From Bacteroidales bacterium (GTDB lineage: Bacteria; Bacteroidota; Bacteroidia; Bacteroidales; Muribaculaceae), in contig JAAVFW010000006.1 of the NCBI GenBank assembly GCA_014800535.1, positions 1 to 32,149 on the forward strand: a DNA stretch of 32,149 nt, in the 5' to 3' direction. Shown piece after piece: positions 7,912-16,058 of the stretch; positions within the stretch are counted from its first letter, which is position 1, and each line of letters begins with the position of its first letter. Under the pieces are notes generated by a model. It was not told the origin of the DNA. It made no database searches and saw only the letters and a list, made by a program, of their open reading frames with translations. A program made the translations under genes and the position numbers.

Positions 7912-9912
7912 ATGAGTAAGTATTTATTGACACTTGCTGCCGGCATGACGATGTCTGTCGCGACAATGGCACAGATTACAGTCCCTTCTGATTTTTCGGT
8001 TTCATTAAATGAAAGTAATGAACTGGAGGGCTGGGTGACTTATGGTAATACCTCGGCAGTTGGAGGAGATTTCAGTGCGGATTTCTCTAACCATGAGTCA
8101 GGACCATGGTATAAGGTGCTCACTTATGGAGGGGAAACAGCTGCATTCTCAGCAAGCATTTTTGAAGATTCAAGTGAGAGCGACCAGTGGCTCATCACAC
8201 CGGAATTCACAGTCAGCGATGATAATGTTTTGCTGAGATATGAAGCGGTTGCCTACGGCACACGAAGCAAGACTAAATGGAAGATATTGCTTTCTGAAGG
8301 AGGAACTGAGAAGGACGATTTCACAACAGTTGTCACCTCAAGTAAGACCATGAGTCCTCTTCAGGTATCTGCTGCCATGTCTAAAGGCTTTGGTGCTGAG
8401 ATTTCAGGCTTAAAAGGAAAGAAGGTTAGACTTGCTTTTGTCAATGAAGGAAACAGAGCAGGTGTGCTTGGCTTCCGCGACATCACTGTCGGAGCTTACT
8501 CATTGACATTTGATTCGCCTGAAGAAGTTCTTAAGACATCAATCAAGTCAACCGACCCCCGCTTCTCAGTTGGTATGCGTGTTTCAACCCCTGTCGAAAC
8601 AAAGGGTATTTCTGCGACTTTGGAGACAGAGGAAGGCCAGGTTCTTAACTTCTCAAACAGCATTAAGCTTTCGTCGAGCACTGCCACTAAGATGACCATT
8701 ACGTTCGACGACGAGATAGACTTCAAGGGTCGTGGCTCAATGGGGTATACGCTGACCATTCGTCCGAATATGGAAACAGAAGTTGCACCCACTGTTGTCA
8801 AGGGCACAATGATGTATGTCGACATGAAGTATGACCTCCCGGTTCTTATTGAAGAATTCACCGGCTCTTGGTGTCAGTATTGTCCCTACGGTGCAGCCTT
8901 CATGGAATATTACATGGACAAATATAATGTCGGAACTGGAAATAAAAAGGTTATCGGAATCGCTGTTCACAGTGGCGACGTGATGACTGTCAACAATTAT
9001 GAATCTCCTCTGGAAGCACTTGCAACTCCCTTAGGATTCGGTGGACTTCCGTCTATGATGGGTAACCGTTCTCAAGTTACACATCCGACTCAGTTCCCGA
9101 TTTCGAATTTCTTGGCTGAAAAGTCTTCTTCAAGAACATTCATCTCACGTGTAGATTATGATCCCGCGGCTTCCAATGAGGTGAGTGTAACATACAACAC
9201 TGTGCTGTCGTATGCAGCTGAAGACCCCGACATCAACGCATCAGTAATCGTAATCGAAAATGGTGTAAAAGGTAATAACAGCGATTATTCTCAGACCGTT
9301 TCATCAGGAATTGCAACCCTGACAGACGCTGATATTATCAAGAACTTCGGAGAAGAGTTGCTTCCCTACATGCAGATTTATATCAATATGGATAAACACT
9401 CAGACGGTTCATATTCAGTTTCCTACACCAAGATGGTTTATGGAGAAGTTGCCCGTGGTGTCTTCCCCGATTTCTATGGTAATGAAGTGAAGGGAAAATT
9501 TGAAGCGGATGTGCCTGTGAGTGGTAATATCTCATTTATCATGCCCGGAGCGGTAATGAATCCTGAAAATGTTGCAGTTGTCGTAGTGCTTTCAGACGCA
9601 ATCTCAGGTAAGGTCGTTGCAGCTGATGAGCTTTCTTTCGATGAGTTTAACAAGGATATCGAAGATCGTTATGAAGCATCTGTGGCTGCTGTGAATGTTG
9701 GCAACGCTTTTGTTTCAATGCGCAACGGTTATCTCAATGTCAATGCCGATTCAGATGGTGACATTACAGTCTATGCAACCGACGGTCGCACACTAATCAA
9801 CGGTCATCTTGTTGAAGGTGAAAACGTATTTGCACTTGATGGATTCAACGGTGTTGCCGTTGTAAAGGTTAACACTGCCTCAGGTGTTGTCGTGGCAAAA
9901 GTTGTGAAGTAA
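7912..9912 (+). CDS. Choice-of-anchor-J / Omp28-like thioredoxin-fold protein with T9SS-type C-terminal sorting domain
   Basis: The 666-residue protein begins with a signal peptide (cleavage likely after MSVATMA). A beta-rich choice-of-anchor-J-like domain covers about 20-190 (SDQWLITPEFTV; KVRLAFVNEG). A central Omp28-like thioredoxin-fold region starts at about 310 with EEFTGSWCQYCPYG, holding a CxxC pair at C321 and C324. The last 70 or so residues (VYATDGRTLINGHLVEGENV to VVAKVVK) resemble the type A sorting signal that guides proteins through the Bacteroidetes type IX secretion system, so the protein is probably exported to the cell surface. The function is unknown; a redox or adhesion role is possible. 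The upstream gap 7751-7911 shows no convincing promoter (best -7 match TAATATTG at 7796). The gene ends just before a bidirectional terminator. Confidence 0.85.
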   Translation: MSKYLLTLAAGMTMSVATMAQITVPSDFSVSLNESNELEGWVTYGNTSAVGGDFSADFSNHESGPWYKVLTYGGETAAFSASIFEDSSESDQWLITPEFTVSDDNVLLRYEAVAYGTRSKTKWKILLSEGGTEKDDFTTVVTSSKTMSPLQVSAAMSKGFGAEISGLKGKKVRLAFVNEGNRAGVLGFRDITVGAYSLTFDSPEEVLKTSIKSTDPRFSVGMRVSTPVETKGISATLETEEGQVLNFSNSIKLSSSTATKMTITFDDEIDFKGRGSMGYTLTIRPNMETEVAPTVVKGTMMYVDMKYDLPVLIEEFTGSWCQYCPYGAAFMEYYMDKYNVGTGNKKVIGIAVHSGDVMTVNNYESPLEALATPLGFGGLPSMMGNRSQVTHPTQFPISNFLAEKSSSRTFISRVDYDPAASNEVSVTYNTVLSYAAEDPDINASVIVIENGVKGNNSDYSQTVSSGIATLTDADIIKNFGEELLPYMQIYINMDKHSDGSYSVSYTKMVYGEVARGVFPDFYGNEVKGKFEADVPVSGNISFIMPGAVMNPENVAVVVVLSDAISGKVVAADELSFDEFNKDIEDRYEASVAAVNVGNAFVSMRNGYLNVNADSDGDITVYATDGRTLINGHLVEGENVFALDGFNGVAVVKVNTASGVVVAKVVK

Positions 9913-9938
9913 TCAGAACAACTGAATAACTTAAAAAG

Positions 9939-9980
9939 TTAAGCGGGTGAGTCAACATTGAATTTGACTCACCCGCTTAA
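9939..9980. terminator. Bidirectional terminator between convergent genes
   Basis: A perfect 17-bp inverted repeat (9939-9955 TTAAGCGGGTGAGTCAA with 9964-9980) has an 8-nt loop. The stem begins TTAA and ends TTAA, so neither strand has a long U tract, but the stem is GC-rich in its core. It lies between the plus-strand Omp28-like gene and the minus-strand rnz gene and should serve both. Confidence 0.85.
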
Positions 9981-10019
9981 TTAATATTGGTGAACGGGGT
10001 CCAAACTTATAAAGGTGAT

Positions 10020-10937
10020 CTAAACTTCGATAACGAGACCTTCTTTATTGAGAATCGTATCAGGGAAAATCTCTGTGGCCTCTTTGAGAAACTCTTCATC
10101 GTTTGTGATGCGGGAAGAATAGTGACCCGTAAGCAGACGCTTCACACCGGCACTCCGAGCCAAGAGGGCAGCCTGTCGGGCTGTTGAGTGTCCGCGCTGT
10201 TCAGCTTCTTTCTCATAATTTGAGGTATAGGTTGTTTCGTGCATAAGAAGGTCGGCACCGCGAATCTCGTCGGCAAGTTCAGGCATAAATGATGTGTCGC
10301 TCAGATGCGCATAGACACGCGCCGGAGTAGGGGGAGTGGTGAGTATCTCATTTTTGATTACTCTGCCGTCAGGACGAATGTAATCTTCCCCTTCCTTCAG
10401 CCGTTTCATCATGGCGATAGGCACATTATGAAAATCGCATGCACTTCGATTGATGTGTCGTAGGTCAGGTTTTTCCTCAAAAATAAAGCCAACCGTCGGA
10501 ACACGATGTTTAAGAGGAACAGTCCTTACAGTGATTGCTTTATTCTCAAAGATTATCCCCTTTGCAGGCTCGATAACATTGAATTTTATCTCAAAAGGGA
10601 GGTCACGGGAGAAATAATTGAAAATGTTTGAAAGGATTTTCTTTCCCTCGTTAAAAGTATGGATAGTAATGCTTCCACCGGTTTGAATGAGCCCAAGGGT
10701 GCCTATAAGTCCCGGAAGACCGAACACATGGTCTCCATGAAGATGTGTCAGAAAGATATTGTTGAGACGGCTGAATTTAAGCCGGTGTTTCTGCATTGCA
10801 AGCTGAGCCCCTTCTCCGCAGTCAATCATAAAAAGATTGCCGCGTATGTCGAGAATAGTCGAAGAGGGTTGATGCCTGAGATTAGGTTTTGCCGACCCGC
10901 ATCCCAGAGTGTGAAGCGTGAAATTTTTTCCTGACAT
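10020..10937 (-). CDS. rnz: Ribonuclease Z (tRNA 3' processing endonuclease)
   Basis: This 305-residue metallo-beta-lactamase-fold enzyme cuts tRNA precursors at the 3' side of the discriminator base in the cytoplasm. The zinc motif H65-L-H67-G-D69-H70 is present, followed by VFGLPGL. Downstream are PLKHRVPTVGFIFEEKPDL, which fits the substrate-arm/exosite region, LSDTSF (metal-binding Asp), LMHETTY, GHSTARQAA and LLTGHYSSR. The length matches the short bacterial RNase Z form. The ATG at 10937 follows the sdaA stop by only 6 bp, so the two genes form a minus-strand operon with sdaA first. No missing catalytic residue was seen. Confidence 0.96.
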   Translation of the reverse strand: MSGKNFTLHTLGCGSAKPNLRHQPSSTILDIRGNLFMIDCGEGAQLAMQKHRLKFSRLNNIFLTHLHGDHVFGLPGLIGTLGLIQTGGSITIHTFNEGKKILSNIFNYFSRDLPFEIKFNVIEPAKGIIFENKAITVRTVPLKHRVPTVGFIFEEKPDLRHINRSACDFHNVPIAMMKRLKEGEDYIRPDGRVIKNEILTTPPTPARVYAHLSDTSFMPELADEIRGADLLMHETTYTSNYEKEAEQRGHSTARQAALLARSAGVKRLLTGHYSSRITNDEEFLKEATEIFPDTILNKEGLVIEV

Positions 10938-10943
10938 GTAACT

Positions 10944-12161
10944 CTATTTACGTTTCATCTGAGAATAATCCTTCGCAAGTCCGCCGGCACCGGTTTCCTT
11001 GTAAAGGGAAGGGATGTCATGGCCGGTTTCTTTCATAACTCTGACGAGTTTGTCAAACGACACCCTGTGGCTTCCATCGGTCATAACGGCGTAGACATTT
11101 GCATCCAAGGCTCTTGCAGCAGCGTAGGCGTTTCGTTCGATGCAGGGGATTTGCACAAGACCGCAAACAGGGTCGCAAGTCATGCCGAGGTGATGCTCCA
11201 ATCCCATCTCAGCGCTATATTCGATTTGAGCCGGACTTCCTCCGAAGAGTTGACACGCGGCGGCAGCAGCCATCGCGCACGCCACTCCGACTTCTCCCTG
11301 GCAACCAACGTCAGCACCGGAGATACTTGCATTATGTTTCACTACATTACCGACAAGACCTGCTGTGGCAAGAGCATGAAGTATTGATTGCTCCGGAAAA
11401 TCGCGTGTTTTCCACAAATGGTAAAGCACACCGGGCACGACTCCGCTGGAGCCACATGTGGGGGCTGTTACTATTTTTCCACCCGACGCGTTCTCCTCAC
11501 TCACTGCTAAGGCGTAAGCAAAAACCCTTCCACGTGATTTGAGATTGTCAGTATAGCCGCTTGCCTTTACATAATAGGCGTTTGCCTTGCGCTGAAGGTT
11601 GAGCGGACCGGGCAGGCGTCCCTCATGGAAGAGTCCGCGCTCGACACTCTCTTTCATCACATGCCACACCTCTGCCAGATACTCCTTTATGTCAGCCCCT
11701 TCGCATTGCTCCACATATTCCCAGTAGGCATGTCCGGTGCGTTCGCAATATTCCATGATGTCTGACATGGTGTTAAGATCGTAGACTTCATCACCCTCGA
11801 CATGTGAGCCGCCTTCCTCTTCAAGCGCGCCCCCTCCAACACTATACACTGTCCATTCATCAGTCATTTCTCCTGAATGGTCGAATGCTTTGAATTTCAT
11901 TCCATTCGGATGATAGGGGAGGAAGATTTCAGGTTGCCACACAATATTGACAGAATGTTCCGGCGACTGGAGAACGTCGATGATGGCCGCATCTGTCATG
12001 TGCCCGCGTCCGGTTGCTGCCAGACTCCCGTAGAGAGTCACTTCAAACGAACGGGCATTATGGTGTTTCTCAAGAAATTGTTCGGCTGCCTTTCTGGGTC
12101 CCATCGTGTGTGAAGACGACGGACCGGTGCCGATTCGGAAGAGTTCTTTTATTGATTTCAT
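10944..12161 (-). CDS. sdaA: L-serine ammonia-lyase (iron-sulfur L-serine dehydratase), single chain
   Basis: The enzyme deaminates L-serine to pyruvate and ammonia with a [4Fe-4S] cluster in the cytoplasm. The 405 residues carry both halves of the family on one chain: the N-terminal half starts SIKELFRIGTGPSSSHTMGP, and the C-terminal half carries TCGSSGVVPGVL (C236), ADVGCQGEVGVAC, and TCDPVCGLVQIPC with C329, C333 and C340. The last group contributes cluster ligands in this family. I chose the ATG at 12161; the frame continues three codons to a GTG at 12170. That GTG overlaps the promoter-like sequence at 12170-12177 and adds nothing conserved. The gene is divergent from a TonB-dependent receptor gene and is followed by rnz after 6 bp. 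Confidence 0.96.
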   Translation of the reverse strand: MKSIKELFRIGTGPSSSHTMGPRKAAEQFLEKHHNARSFEVTLYGSLAATGRGHMTDAAIIDVLQSPEHSVNIVWQPEIFLPYHPNGMKFKAFDHSGEMTDEWTVYSVGGGALEEEGGSHVEGDEVYDLNTMSDIMEYCERTGHAYWEYVEQCEGADIKEYLAEVWHVMKESVERGLFHEGRLPGPLNLQRKANAYYVKASGYTDNLKSRGRVFAYALAVSEENASGGKIVTAPTCGSSGVVPGVLYHLWKTRDFPEQSILHALATAGLVGNVVKHNASISGADVGCQGEVGVACAMAAAAACQLFGGSPAQIEYSAEMGLEHHLGMTCDPVCGLVQIPCIERNAYAAARALDANVYAVMTDGSHRVSFDKLVRVMKETGHDIPSLYKETGAGGLAKDYSQMKRK

Positions 12162-12169
12162 GCTGACCA

Positions 12170-12177
12170 CAAAGTTA
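12170..12177 (-). promoter_or_regulatory. Candidate -7 box for sdaA-rnz, nearly leaderless
   Basis: On the minus strand TAACTTTG (12177-12170) matches TAnnTTTG perfectly. No TTTG lies at the proper distance upstream (the region about 20 nt away reads CTAA). If used, transcription would start only about four bases before the ATG at 12161, making a nearly leaderless mRNA. The weak -33 side and the unusual geometry keep confidence low. Confidence 0.35.
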
Positions 12178-12202
12178 GCAAAAATATCCCAATAAATTAG
12201 GA

Positions 12203-12233
12203 TTGCACCGTCTGCAACGAATCAGTAATTTTG
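12203..12233 (+). promoter_or_regulatory. Candidate Bacteroidetes-type promoter for the TonB-dependent receptor gene
   Basis: TTG at 12203-12205 is followed after 20 nt by TAATTTTG at 12226-12233, a perfect TAnnTTTG. Transcription would start near 12240, about 20 nt before the ATG at 12260. The spacing equals that of the nuo promoter at 15583-15613. The element shares a 98-bp intergenic region with the divergent sdaA start. Confidence 0.55.
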
Positions 12234-12259
12234 TTATGTGAAGAAACCTTAAGCCTGTA

Positions 12260-14530
12260 ATGAGACGATTACATCAGTTTTTAACAAGAAATATAATTAT
12301 TTTTGCTCTGATTATTGGCAGGGCTGTTTGTGTTATGGCAGATGAACAACCGTCTGACACTCTGTTTCTTGACAACCTTAATGTGGTGGCGTTAAAGCAA
12401 TCTGACAAATTGCGGAGTGAGGCTTTGAGCGGTACTCTTCTGACTGGTGTTGAACTTGAACAACTCAATGCTTTTGCGATAAAAGGGATTTCTGACGTGG
12501 TGCCGAATTTCTATATTCCTGACTATGGCTCAAGAATCACATCATCAATTTATGTGAGGGGCATCGGAGCGCGTATGGATCAGCCTGCTGTCGGACTGAC
12601 AGTTGATAACGTTCCTTTTTTGAATAAAGACGCCTACGACTTTGACCTCCCTGACATTGCAACTGTCGAGATGCTCCGTGGCCCGCAATCCACACTCTAT
12701 GGTCGGAATACGATGGGTGGCCTGATAAGTGTCACCACTCTCTCTCCAATGGATTGGCAAGGTCTTAGAGTGCTTGCAGAGGGCGGATCCGGTGCCACAT
12801 TCAGAGTTTACGGTGGTTACTATCATAAATTCAATCGGAAGACAGCTCTTTCGGTCAATCTTTCCGGCTTCAGAACTTCAGGTTATTACCGTAATCTTTA
12901 CAATGGGCAGAAAACTGATAAAGAAAAATCAGTCTCCTCAAGAATTAAATTTGAATGGCGGCCCAAGAAGACTCTTCATCTTCAAAACACCCTTTCACTG
13001 AGTGCTCTCCGTCAGGGAGGTTATCCCTACGAGTCGGTCGAAAGCGGAGAAATAAACTATAATGACACATGTTTTTATCGTCGGTTTCTTCTGACCGACG
13101 GGTTGACACTGAAGAAGATTCACAAGTGGTTTGTGGCGACATCAATTACCTCAGTTCAGTATATTGATGATAACATGACGCTCGACCAGGACTTCCTTCC
13201 GCTGAGTTATTTCGTATTGACTCAAAAGAAAAAGGAGACCGGACTGACAGAAGACATTATGTTTCGTTCTGTCGACAACGGAGGGAAGTATTCATGGATT
13301 GGCGGATTCTTCGGATTTTATAAGCATACCGCGATGCTCGCTCCTGTCACCTTCAAAGATGTTGGCATCTCATCTTTGATTGAGTCGCACAGAAATGACG
13401 CAAATCCTTATTTCCCGATTTCATGGGATTCACGCGAATTTCCTCTTGACTCCGATTTTAAGATAAACACAGGAGGTTTTGCATTCTATCATGAATCAAA
13501 ATATAAAGCCGGAAGATGGACTCTGACCGCCGGATTGCGACTGGATTATGAACGGGCTGAAATGAATTATAAAAGTGATTGTTCAACCGGTTATATGATT
13601 TATCGCCTCGGCGAGACTCTTCAACCCGAACGTCATGTCGATATAGAGATTCATGACACCGGAAAACTATCGCGCACCTTTGTTACATTCCTCCCGAAAC
13701 TATCGGCAATCTATAACTTCAATGAGGAGTCTGATAATAATGTTTATGGCAATATAAGCAAGGGTTATAAGTCAGGTGGATTTAACACCCAAATGTTCAG
13801 CGATGTCCTCCAGCAACGTCTCATGTCGGTCATGGGAATAGGTGGAGGTTATAAGGTAGAAGATATTGTAGGTTATAAACCGGAAGAGAGCTGGAACTTT
13901 GAAATTGGCTCTCATCTGAATTTTCCTGACCAGTTTCTTGAAGCTGATTTTGCAGTCTTCTACATATATTGCCTGAATCAGCAACTGACGATGTTTCCTG
14001 AAGGAACAACAACAGGACGTATCATGACTAATGCCGGAAAGACAAGAAGTTTCGGAGCAGAAGCAACTGTCAGATGGAATATATCAAAATCGTTGTCATT
14101 GCCGTGGCGGGGATCGTTAAGTATGAACACTTCATACGGCTACACTAATGCCCGATTCATATCCTTTGATGATGGCATTGAAAATTATGCCGGCAAAAGA
14201 TTGCCATACGTCCCTCAGAATACGTTCTATGTCCAGACACTCTACGATCTTCCGCTCGGCTCCGGATTTGTTAAAGGGATTCTGTTTGATTTGAACCTGC
14301 GTGGCACGGGTAATATTTATTGGAATGAAAACAACTCTATTAATCAGCCGTTTTATGCCCAGCTCGGTGCCGGCGTTTCTTTGTCCGGAGATGATTGGTC
14401 GCTTGAACTCTATGCAAGAAATATTACGTCAACCCGCTATTGCACTTTCTATTTCAAATCAATGGGTAATGAGTTTCTTCAACGAGGCAAACCATTTAAT
14501 TTTGGTGCAACTTTACGGTTCAATATATAA
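12260..14530 (+). CDS. TonB-dependent outer membrane receptor (non-SusC type)
   Basis: The 756-residue product has a signal peptide (MRRLHQFLTRNIIIFALIIG, mature end near ADEQ). A plug domain spans about 50-165 with IYVRGIGARMDQPAV, TVEMLRGPQSTLYGRNTMGG and LISVTTL. A beta-barrel of about 590 residues ends in an antiparallel strand (NFGATLRFNI). There is no N-terminal carboxypeptidase-like domain, so it is not a SusC-type glycan transporter. The length and plug resemble iron-complex, siderophore or vitamin receptors. The substrate cannot be told. It is followed after 30 bp by a lipoprotein gene that ends in a terminator, so the two form a transcription unit and probably work together. Confidence 0.93.
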   Translation: MRRLHQFLTRNIIIFALIIGRAVCVMADEQPSDTLFLDNLNVVALKQSDKLRSEALSGTLLTGVELEQLNAFAIKGISDVVPNFYIPDYGSRITSSIYVRGIGARMDQPAVGLTVDNVPFLNKDAYDFDLPDIATVEMLRGPQSTLYGRNTMGGLISVTTLSPMDWQGLRVLAEGGSGATFRVYGGYYHKFNRKTALSVNLSGFRTSGYYRNLYNGQKTDKEKSVSSRIKFEWRPKKTLHLQNTLSLSALRQGGYPYESVESGEINYNDTCFYRRFLLTDGLTLKKIHKWFVATSITSVQYIDDNMTLDQDFLPLSYFVLTQKKKETGLTEDIMFRSVDNGGKYSWIGGFFGFYKHTAMLAPVTFKDVGISSLIESHRNDANPYFPISWDSREFPLDSDFKINTGGFAFYHESKYKAGRWTLTAGLRLDYERAEMNYKSDCSTGYMIYRLGETLQPERHVDIEIHDTGKLSRTFVTFLPKLSAIYNFNEESDNNVYGNISKGYKSGGFNTQMFSDVLQQRLMSVMGIGGGYKVEDIVGYKPEESWNFEIGSHLNFPDQFLEADFAVFYIYCLNQQLTMFPEGTTTGRIMTNAGKTRSFGAEATVRWNISKSLSLPWRGSLSMNTSYGYTNARFISFDDGIENYAGKRLPYVPQNTFYVQTLYDLPLGSGFVKGILFDLNLRGTGNIYWNENNSINQPFYAQLGAGVSLSGDDWSLELYARNITSTRYCTFYFKSMGNEFLQRGKPFNFGATLRFNI

Positions 14531-14560
14531 TAAGGTGTAATCAACAAAAAAAATATAGTG

Positions 14561-15484
14561 ATGAAAAAATCTAAACTCTTTCTTTCGGCCGCCGTTATCC
14601 CGGCACTGCTGTTGACCGGTTGTAATCTTGACGACCCTGAGAACCTTGATTCGATGGACTTCAATGTGATGAATCATATCTCTCCGCTCGATTCATCTGA
14701 TGAAGCTGTGATTGAAGAGGGTCTGTACTCGTTCACACTCGACATGAACAAAGGAAACCTCTTTTTCAAGAACACCGGTTTCAAGACAGTGCAGATGGGT
14801 ACAAGTTTTGCTTGCAAGACAACACCCTTTAAGTTGTCAACCATCACCGATGAGACTCTGATGGGAAGTCTTTACTCCTTCAGCATGGCAGGAGATGCAC
14901 AATCTTCAAACAGTGGTTTGAGCCTTAGCAATCTCAGCGGAAAAATCTCATCATTGTCGATTAGTGGGGGAGGGGTAATAGTTCCCGGGTATCCGATGGT
15001 ATCTAATACCACTAACCAGCTTGTGATGAAATACACACTTGCCGACAAATATGTTGTGCGCACCTTTAACGGCGACGCACTCTACGGCGGTCAGACCGTT
15101 ACGACAGACGACAGTGGCGTTGGCTTCACCAGCGACAAAATGATTTATCGCGTGAAGATCGATCCCGCCAACAAAAAGGCCACGCTTATTATATATGAGT
15201 GCAAATTCTCTGAGAGCATGCCGATGACTCTTAAAGCGATCGTTCTTGAGAACCTGACACTGAATGTCACTTCGACAGGTTATGTTATCACAGGCAACAA
15301 CCTCACCCCCATGTTGCCCGAAGGAGAAGAATTGTCACCCTTCCCCGGCTTCATGTTTGAAGATGTCAATGTGACAACAGTCGATTCAGATCTGACCACC
15401 ATAAAGGTAGACTACTCTGTCAGAAATGTTCGTGCCGGCTCAAAATACACCGGCGAATTTGAAGGAAGTTATGTTGTAATCTGA
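14561..15484 (+). CDS. Lipoprotein of unknown function, partner of the TonB-dependent receptor
   Basis: The 307-residue protein carries a clear lipoprotein signal: MKKSKLFLSAAVIPALLLTGC with Cys21 in the lipobox LLTGC. The residues after the Cys are N-L-D-D-P-E, an acid-rich stretch of the kind described as a surface-export signal for Bacteroidetes lipoproteins, so it may face outward. The rest is beta-rich with repeated Thr/Ser/Gly segments and no domain I recognise. The ATG at 14561 is chosen over the in-frame GTG one codon upstream. Its position right after a TonB-dependent receptor suggests substrate capture, as in SusD-like partners, but it has no SusD features. Confidence 0.85.
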   Translation: MKKSKLFLSAAVIPALLLTGCNLDDPENLDSMDFNVMNHISPLDSSDEAVIEEGLYSFTLDMNKGNLFFKNTGFKTVQMGTSFACKTTPFKLSTITDETLMGSLYSFSMAGDAQSSNSGLSLSNLSGKISSLSISGGGVIVPGYPMVSNTTNQLVMKYTLADKYVVRTFNGDALYGGQTVTTDDSGVGFTSDKMIYRVKIDPANKKATLIIYECKFSESMPMTLKAIVLENLTLNVTSTGYVITGNNLTPMLPEGEELSPFPGFMFEDVNVTTVDSDLTTIKVDYSVRNVRAGSKYTGEFEGSYVVI

Positions 15485-15514
15485 AAATAATAGATAACCA
15501 TATAGTTCATAGTT

Positions 15515-15547
15515 AAGAGCAGCCGACGATAAGTTGGCTGCTCTTTT
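15515..15547 (+). terminator. Rho-independent terminator after the lipoprotein gene
   Basis: A 13-bp stem (15515-15527 with 15533-15545, AAGAGCAGCCGAC/GTTGGCTGCTCTT with one G-U pair) carries a 5-nt loop and ends in TTTT. It separates the receptor-lipoprotein unit from the respiratory operon, whose promoter begins 36 bp further on. Confidence 0.9.
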
Positions 15548-15582
15548 AAGCTATTAAATTTTACATGTTGGAGAGAGTAAAG

Positions 15583-15613
15583 TTGTCATTTTAAGAAATT
15601 TTAACTACCTTTG
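15583..15613 (+). promoter_or_regulatory. Promoter of the nuo-atp cluster
   Basis: TTG at 15583-15585 (GTTG) is followed after 20 nt by TACCTTTG at 15606-15613, a perfect match to the Bacteroidetes -7 consensus TAnnTTTG. Transcription would start near 15620 and leave a leader of roughly 65 nt before the nuoA ATG at 15687. This is the only convincing promoter found from here to the window end. Confidence 0.75.
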
Positions 15614-15686
15614 CAGAGAATATTTGCACATTTCTTTAAAAAGTGTGTTGTGAAATAAGATAACTAACTAATATATAAACGATTAT

Positions 15687-16058
15687 ATGAATCTATTGTT
15701 GGACATAAGCAACGGTGACCTCGCCATTACGGCAGTGTTGACCGGTATCGGTCTTGTATTTGCCGCTTTGCTGATAGCCAGACTGATTTCTCCCAAGTCG
15801 TATTCCGTAAAGAAATCCGAACCCTATGAATGTGGTATCCCGACTCGCGGTGAGTCAATGATACAGTTTAAGGCCGGATATTACATCTTTGCGATTCTGT
15901 TTCTTATTTTCGATGTTGAGACAGTTTTCCTTTATCCCTGGGCAGTTGTAACCAGAGATCTCGGAGCTAACGGTCTTTATTGCATCGCGATATTTATGTT
16001 TATTCTAATATTGGGTCTGGCTTACGCCTGGCGGAAAGGAGCATTGAAATGGAAGTAA
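15687..16058 (+). CDS. nuoA: NADH-quinone oxidoreductase (complex I) subunit A
   Basis: This 123-residue membrane subunit has three predicted transmembrane helices. It carries the family motif EPYECGIPTRGESMIQFKAG on the loop after helix 1 (with the Cys of the loop near the quinone cavity) and IFAILFLIFDVETVFLYPWA, including the conserved acidic FDVE. It helps link the quinone site to the proton-pumping arm. It is the first gene after the promoter, and nuoB starts inside its last codons. Confidence 0.97.
   Translation: MNLLLDISNGDLAITAVLTGIGLVFAALLIARLISPKSYSVKKSEPYECGIPTRGESMIQFKAGYYIFAILFLIFDVETVFLYPWAVVTRDLGANGLYCIAIFMFILILGLAYAWRKGALKWK

Noticed and set aside
11019..11542. Plus-strand open frames across sdaA
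   Set aside because: Their translation has no recognisable protein features and they lie antisense to a fully conserved enzyme gene, so they are antisense shadows.
15980..16048. Extended nuoB frame starting inside nuoA
   Set aside because: The extra 23 residues are nuoA sequence in another frame, and the ATG at 16049 matches the family start.
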